Source: JBBSQE01 sp038258095 (GTDB lineage Bacteria > Actinomycetota > Thermoleophilia > Solirubrobacterales > 70-9). Taken from it: 15,136 bases of DNA. The position numbers and the translations under genes are program-made. Location of the stretch: contig JBBSQE010000063.1 of NCBI GenBank assembly GCA_038258095.1, positions 1 to 15,136 of the forward strand, given 5' to 3'. Under the pieces are notes generated by a model. The model saw only the letters and a program-made list of their open reading frames with translations. It was not told the origin of the DNA and made no database searches. Positions 13,714-15,136 of the stretch are shown piece after piece. Each line of letters opens with the position of its first letter. The first letter of the stretch is position 1.

Positions 13714-14024
13714 GTGCCTCGCAGCGAACAAAGGGGCGCACCGCCGAACGCGAGGTCGAGCTCTTGGCGATCGGCACCGGTCTCGCCTGCGACCGCGCCC
13801 TCGGTGGCCGGCGCCAACCCGCGGGCGACATCTCCCTACCCGGCGTCGCGCTCGAGGTCCGTCGCCGCAACCGAGTGAGCATCGCGGCCTGGAGCCGTGA
13901 CCACGAGGAGAAGACCCCGGCCCACCTGATACCCGCCGTCGCCTACCGGCCCGACCGCGAGCCCTGGCGGGTGAGTCTTCCACTGGCCGACTTCCTCGAT
14001 CTCCTGCGGGAGCGGGAGTCATGA
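13710..14024 (+). CDS. PD-(D/E)xK nuclease-like protein (Holliday-junction-resolvase-like) with Lys to Arg change
   Basis: A 104-residue protein with the compact layout of the phage and mobile-element PDDEXK endonucleases. KGRTAEREVELLA carries Glu13; AGDISLPGVALEVRRR carries Asp40 and Glu49. An aromatic IAAW segment and a C-terminal FLDLLRE helix follow. Family members normally read E-V-K at the active site; here it is E-V-R (Arg51), so activity may be reduced, altered or lost. The likely role is processing recombination intermediates of the element. ATG 13710 overlaps the upstream TGA, and the TGA at 14022 overlaps the next ATG. Confidence 0.65.
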   Translation: MSASQRTKGRTAEREVELLAIGTGLACDRALGGRRQPAGDISLPGVALEVRRRNRVSIAAWSRDHEEKTPAHLIPAVAYRPDREPWRVSLPLADFLDLLRERES

Positions 14025-14080
14025 GCCCGAGCCGTAGTCAGCCTTCTCCAAAACAACAACGACCAAGGAGCAAGCAGTGA
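14021..14080 (+). CDS. 19-residue linking ORF
   Basis: ATG 14021 overlaps the nuclease-like gene's stop (ATGA), and its TGA (14078-14080) overlaps the next GTG (GTGA at 14077). The peptide is Ser, Pro, Gln and Lys-rich with no domain. Its end contains the AAGGAG ribosome site (14065-14070) of the coiled-coil gene. It is probably a coupling ORF and may not be a functional peptide. Confidence 0.35.
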   Translation: MSPSRSQPSPKQQRPRSKQ

Positions 14081-14749
14081 ACGCAAACGCAGACATCGTG
14101 AGCCGCCTCGAAGCCTTGGAGGCCGAAGTGCGAACCGCCTCGGAGAGAGAGGGGGAGCTAAAGCAGGCGCAGAGCGCATCCGAGGACCGAGCGCGAAGCG
14201 CTCGAGACTGAGTTGGTGGCCCTCGCAGAAGCCGAGCCCTCGCAGTTCGACGCAGCCGGCAACGCGAAGGCCAAGACGCCAGCGGCAAAGCGCGCCGACG
14301 AGCAGAGGGCTCTTCGGCGCCCCGACGCCTCATGGGCGGAACGACGCAAGCTCCTCGCCGCACGAACACAGGCCGCACGTAAGGCGGTGGCACAGTTCAA
14401 GGTTGAACACCTCGAGGAGCTTGCGGCCGAGCTCGAGCCTCGAGCACGCGCCGCAGTGGCCGACATCGAGGCCGCGCTCCAAAACCTTGTTGCGGCTACA
14501 CGGTCCTACTCGGCTGTCAGCGGGGCCTACTCCGAGCTGCTCAGACCCGTCCAGGGCCTCGACGGCAGCGACTTGCCGCCAGCCTTGTGGGTCGCCACCA
14601 TGAGCACCTGGGCACAAAAAGCCCTGGGTAAGGAGGTGCGGCCACCGCTACCTCGCAGCCTCTACCCCGAAGGCGCGACCCCGCCCAAGACGAAGACAGC
14701 CGCCGGTTGGGTTTCGGGCCAGTACGTGTCCGACGAGGAGGCCGCGTGA
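14077..14749 (+). pseudogene. Coiled-coil protein split by an apparent +1 frameshift
   Basis: Translation should begin at GTG 14077, six bases after a perfect AAGGAG. This frame gives 44 residues of coiled coil (SRLEALEAEVRTASERE...) and stops at TGA 14209-14211. The +1 frame is open from 14162 to 14749. Before any start codon of its own it reads TEREALETELVALAEAE, which continues the coiled coil; the rest has two more helical regions and ends SGQYVSDEEAA. So one ~223-residue protein appears to be cut by a frameshift somewhere in 14162-14208. A 7-bp hairpin (14188-14204) sits there. The alternatives are programmed frameshifting, a damaged gene, or two genes with a TTG start at 14213. The family is not recognised. 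Confidence 0.6.
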
Positions 14750-14979
14750 ACGACGAGACGCGACAGGAGATCGCGGATCGACACGGGGTCGGTGACATCG
14801 CTGCCGACCTTCACGGCACTACGCGAGGCGAGCTAGAGGCCGATGCCGCAGCGCGGGCAGCTCTCCGAATGAACTCACCCGGAGGCAACGCTCAGATCCT
14901 GGAGCAGCTCCAGCGGAAGTCAGACGCAAGTGCGCGCCTGATCCGACTCCTGCACGGAGACGGCGAGGACCGGGCCTGA
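14746..14979 (+). CDS. Unrecognised 77-residue protein
   Basis: A hydrophilic, mostly helical protein (ETRQEIADRHG, GELEADAAARAALRM, QILEQLQRKSDASARLIRLL) without a recognised domain. The start GTG 14746 overlaps the stop of the coiled-coil gene (GTGA) and has GAGGAGG four bases upstream. The stop TGA overlaps a following ATG (TGATG at 14977-14981). It is part of the same operon; no function can be inferred. Confidence 0.65.
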   Translation: MNDETRQEIADRHGVGDIAADLHGTTRGELEADAAARAALRMNSPGGNAQILEQLQRKSDASARLIRLLHGDGEDRA

Positions 14980-15136
14980 TGAACACCTCACTGAACCCTG
15001 TCCCCGGCCAACGCCGACCGCTCATCTGGTTGCGGTCGGCCGCGCCCGGGGCTGGCGCCGTCGAATCCCCGACGACGGCGAAGGGAGCCGAGCGGCGGCG
15101 GGGCGTTGGCTGGTTGGGCCCCGCCGCCGCGAGGCC
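14979..15136 (+). CDS. Possible start of a further ORF, open to the right edge
   Basis: ATG 14979 shares its A with the preceding TGA, and the frame is open for 52 codons to the window end (MNTSLNPVPGQRRPLIWLRSA...). The composition (Arg, Gly, Ala-rich) and the strong RNA structure in the same bases make coding uncertain. It could be a chance open frame in very GC-rich DNA. Confidence 0.25.
   Translation, partial: MNTSLNPVPGQRRPLIWLRSAAPGAGAVESPTTAKGAERRRGVGWLGPAAAR
15007..15130 (+). ncRNA. Candidate structured RNA: three perfect hairpins with a loop pseudoknot
   Basis: Helix 1 is 15013-15021 with 15032-15040 (9 bp). Helix 2 is 15056-15063 with 15073-15080 (8 bp), extended by GGCT 15050-15053 with AGCC 15086-15089. 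Helix 3 is 15092-15104 with 15118-15130 (13 bp). GCCAAC 15007-15012, directly before helix 1, is complementary to GTTGGC 15105-15110 in the loop of helix 3, so a 6-bp pseudoknot could close the whole fold without breaking any helix. No known RNA family is recognised. The strand is assumed from the operon direction. Confidence 0.4.

Noticed and set aside
14213..14749. Independent gene starting at TTG 14213
   Set aside because: No ribosome site precedes it, and coiled-coil sequence in the same frame continues upstream of the TTG. A frameshifted single gene explains this better, though coupling from the TGA cannot be excluded.
15007..15136. HEARO/omega-RNA of an IscB system
   Set aside because: The location before the window edge and the hairpins brought it to mind, but no diagnostic sequence and no IscB reading frame are visible.
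1..15136. An integrase, transposase or complete insertion sequence
   Set aside because: No tyrosine or serine recombinase or DDE motif was seen in any convincing frame; the integrase is assumed to be outside the window.

Overview
The window is very GC-rich, with dense genes, frequent GTG starts and overlapping stop/start junctions. The proteins (a MalT-type regulator, a DUF7144-type membrane protein, DUF2252, DUF4239) point to an actinobacterium. A soil Thermoleophilia/Solirubrobacterales-type organism is my best guess, but that is inference from protein style and was not tested by search.

Positions 1-9744 look like resident chromosome. At the left edge is the N-terminal part of a MalT/LuxR-type ATPase regulator (minus strand). 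It is followed by a cluster about ion, pH and membrane homeostasis: a small DUF7144-like membrane protein, glutamate decarboxylase, a ClC chloride transporter, a two-TM potassium channel, a DUF4239-like membrane protein, an unrecognised multi-TM protein, a DUF2252 protein and a CPA2-type cation/proton antiporter. The genes are packed in alternating orientation, and three convergent pairs overlap at their 3' ends by 23, 235 and 4 bp. Three genes carry the same TAGGGT hexamer a few bases before their start codons, which suggests leaderless transcription. Glutamate decarboxylase plus ClC is the known partnership of bacterial extreme acid resistance. Two minus-strand genes (the MalT-type regulator and the DUF4239 gene) appear to begin upstream of any ATG/GTG/TTG; both have a well-placed ATC.

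At about 9810-9970 the character changes. A tRNA 3'-end-like fragment on the minus strand is followed by two tandem 11-bp repeats, as expected at one end of an element integrated into a tRNA gene. From 10014 to the right edge every gene looks mobile-element-like: an unrecognised Cys/His protein on the minus strand, then a rightward operon. The operon encodes an XRE regulator, a 27-aa ORF, a TOPRIM (Spo11/Topo VI A-like) protein and a RepA/DnaB-like helicase ATPase. These are followed by a 49-aa ORF carrying a helically phased TCAC array and a strong hairpin (origin-like), an excisionase-type HTH protein, a zinc-ribbon protein, a PD-(D/E)xK nuclease-like protein, a 19-aa ORF, a coiled-coil protein split by an apparent +1 frameshift, and a 77-aa protein. 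Nearly every junction is a 1- or 4-base stop/start overlap, and the tiny ORFs fill what would otherwise be gaps. No integrase is visible; it and the other attachment site should lie to the right.

The last 130 bases (15007-15130) can form three perfect hairpins plus a 6-bp pseudoknot into the loop of the third. This is a candidate structured RNA inside the mobile element and, with the origin-like array, the most novel-looking part of the window.
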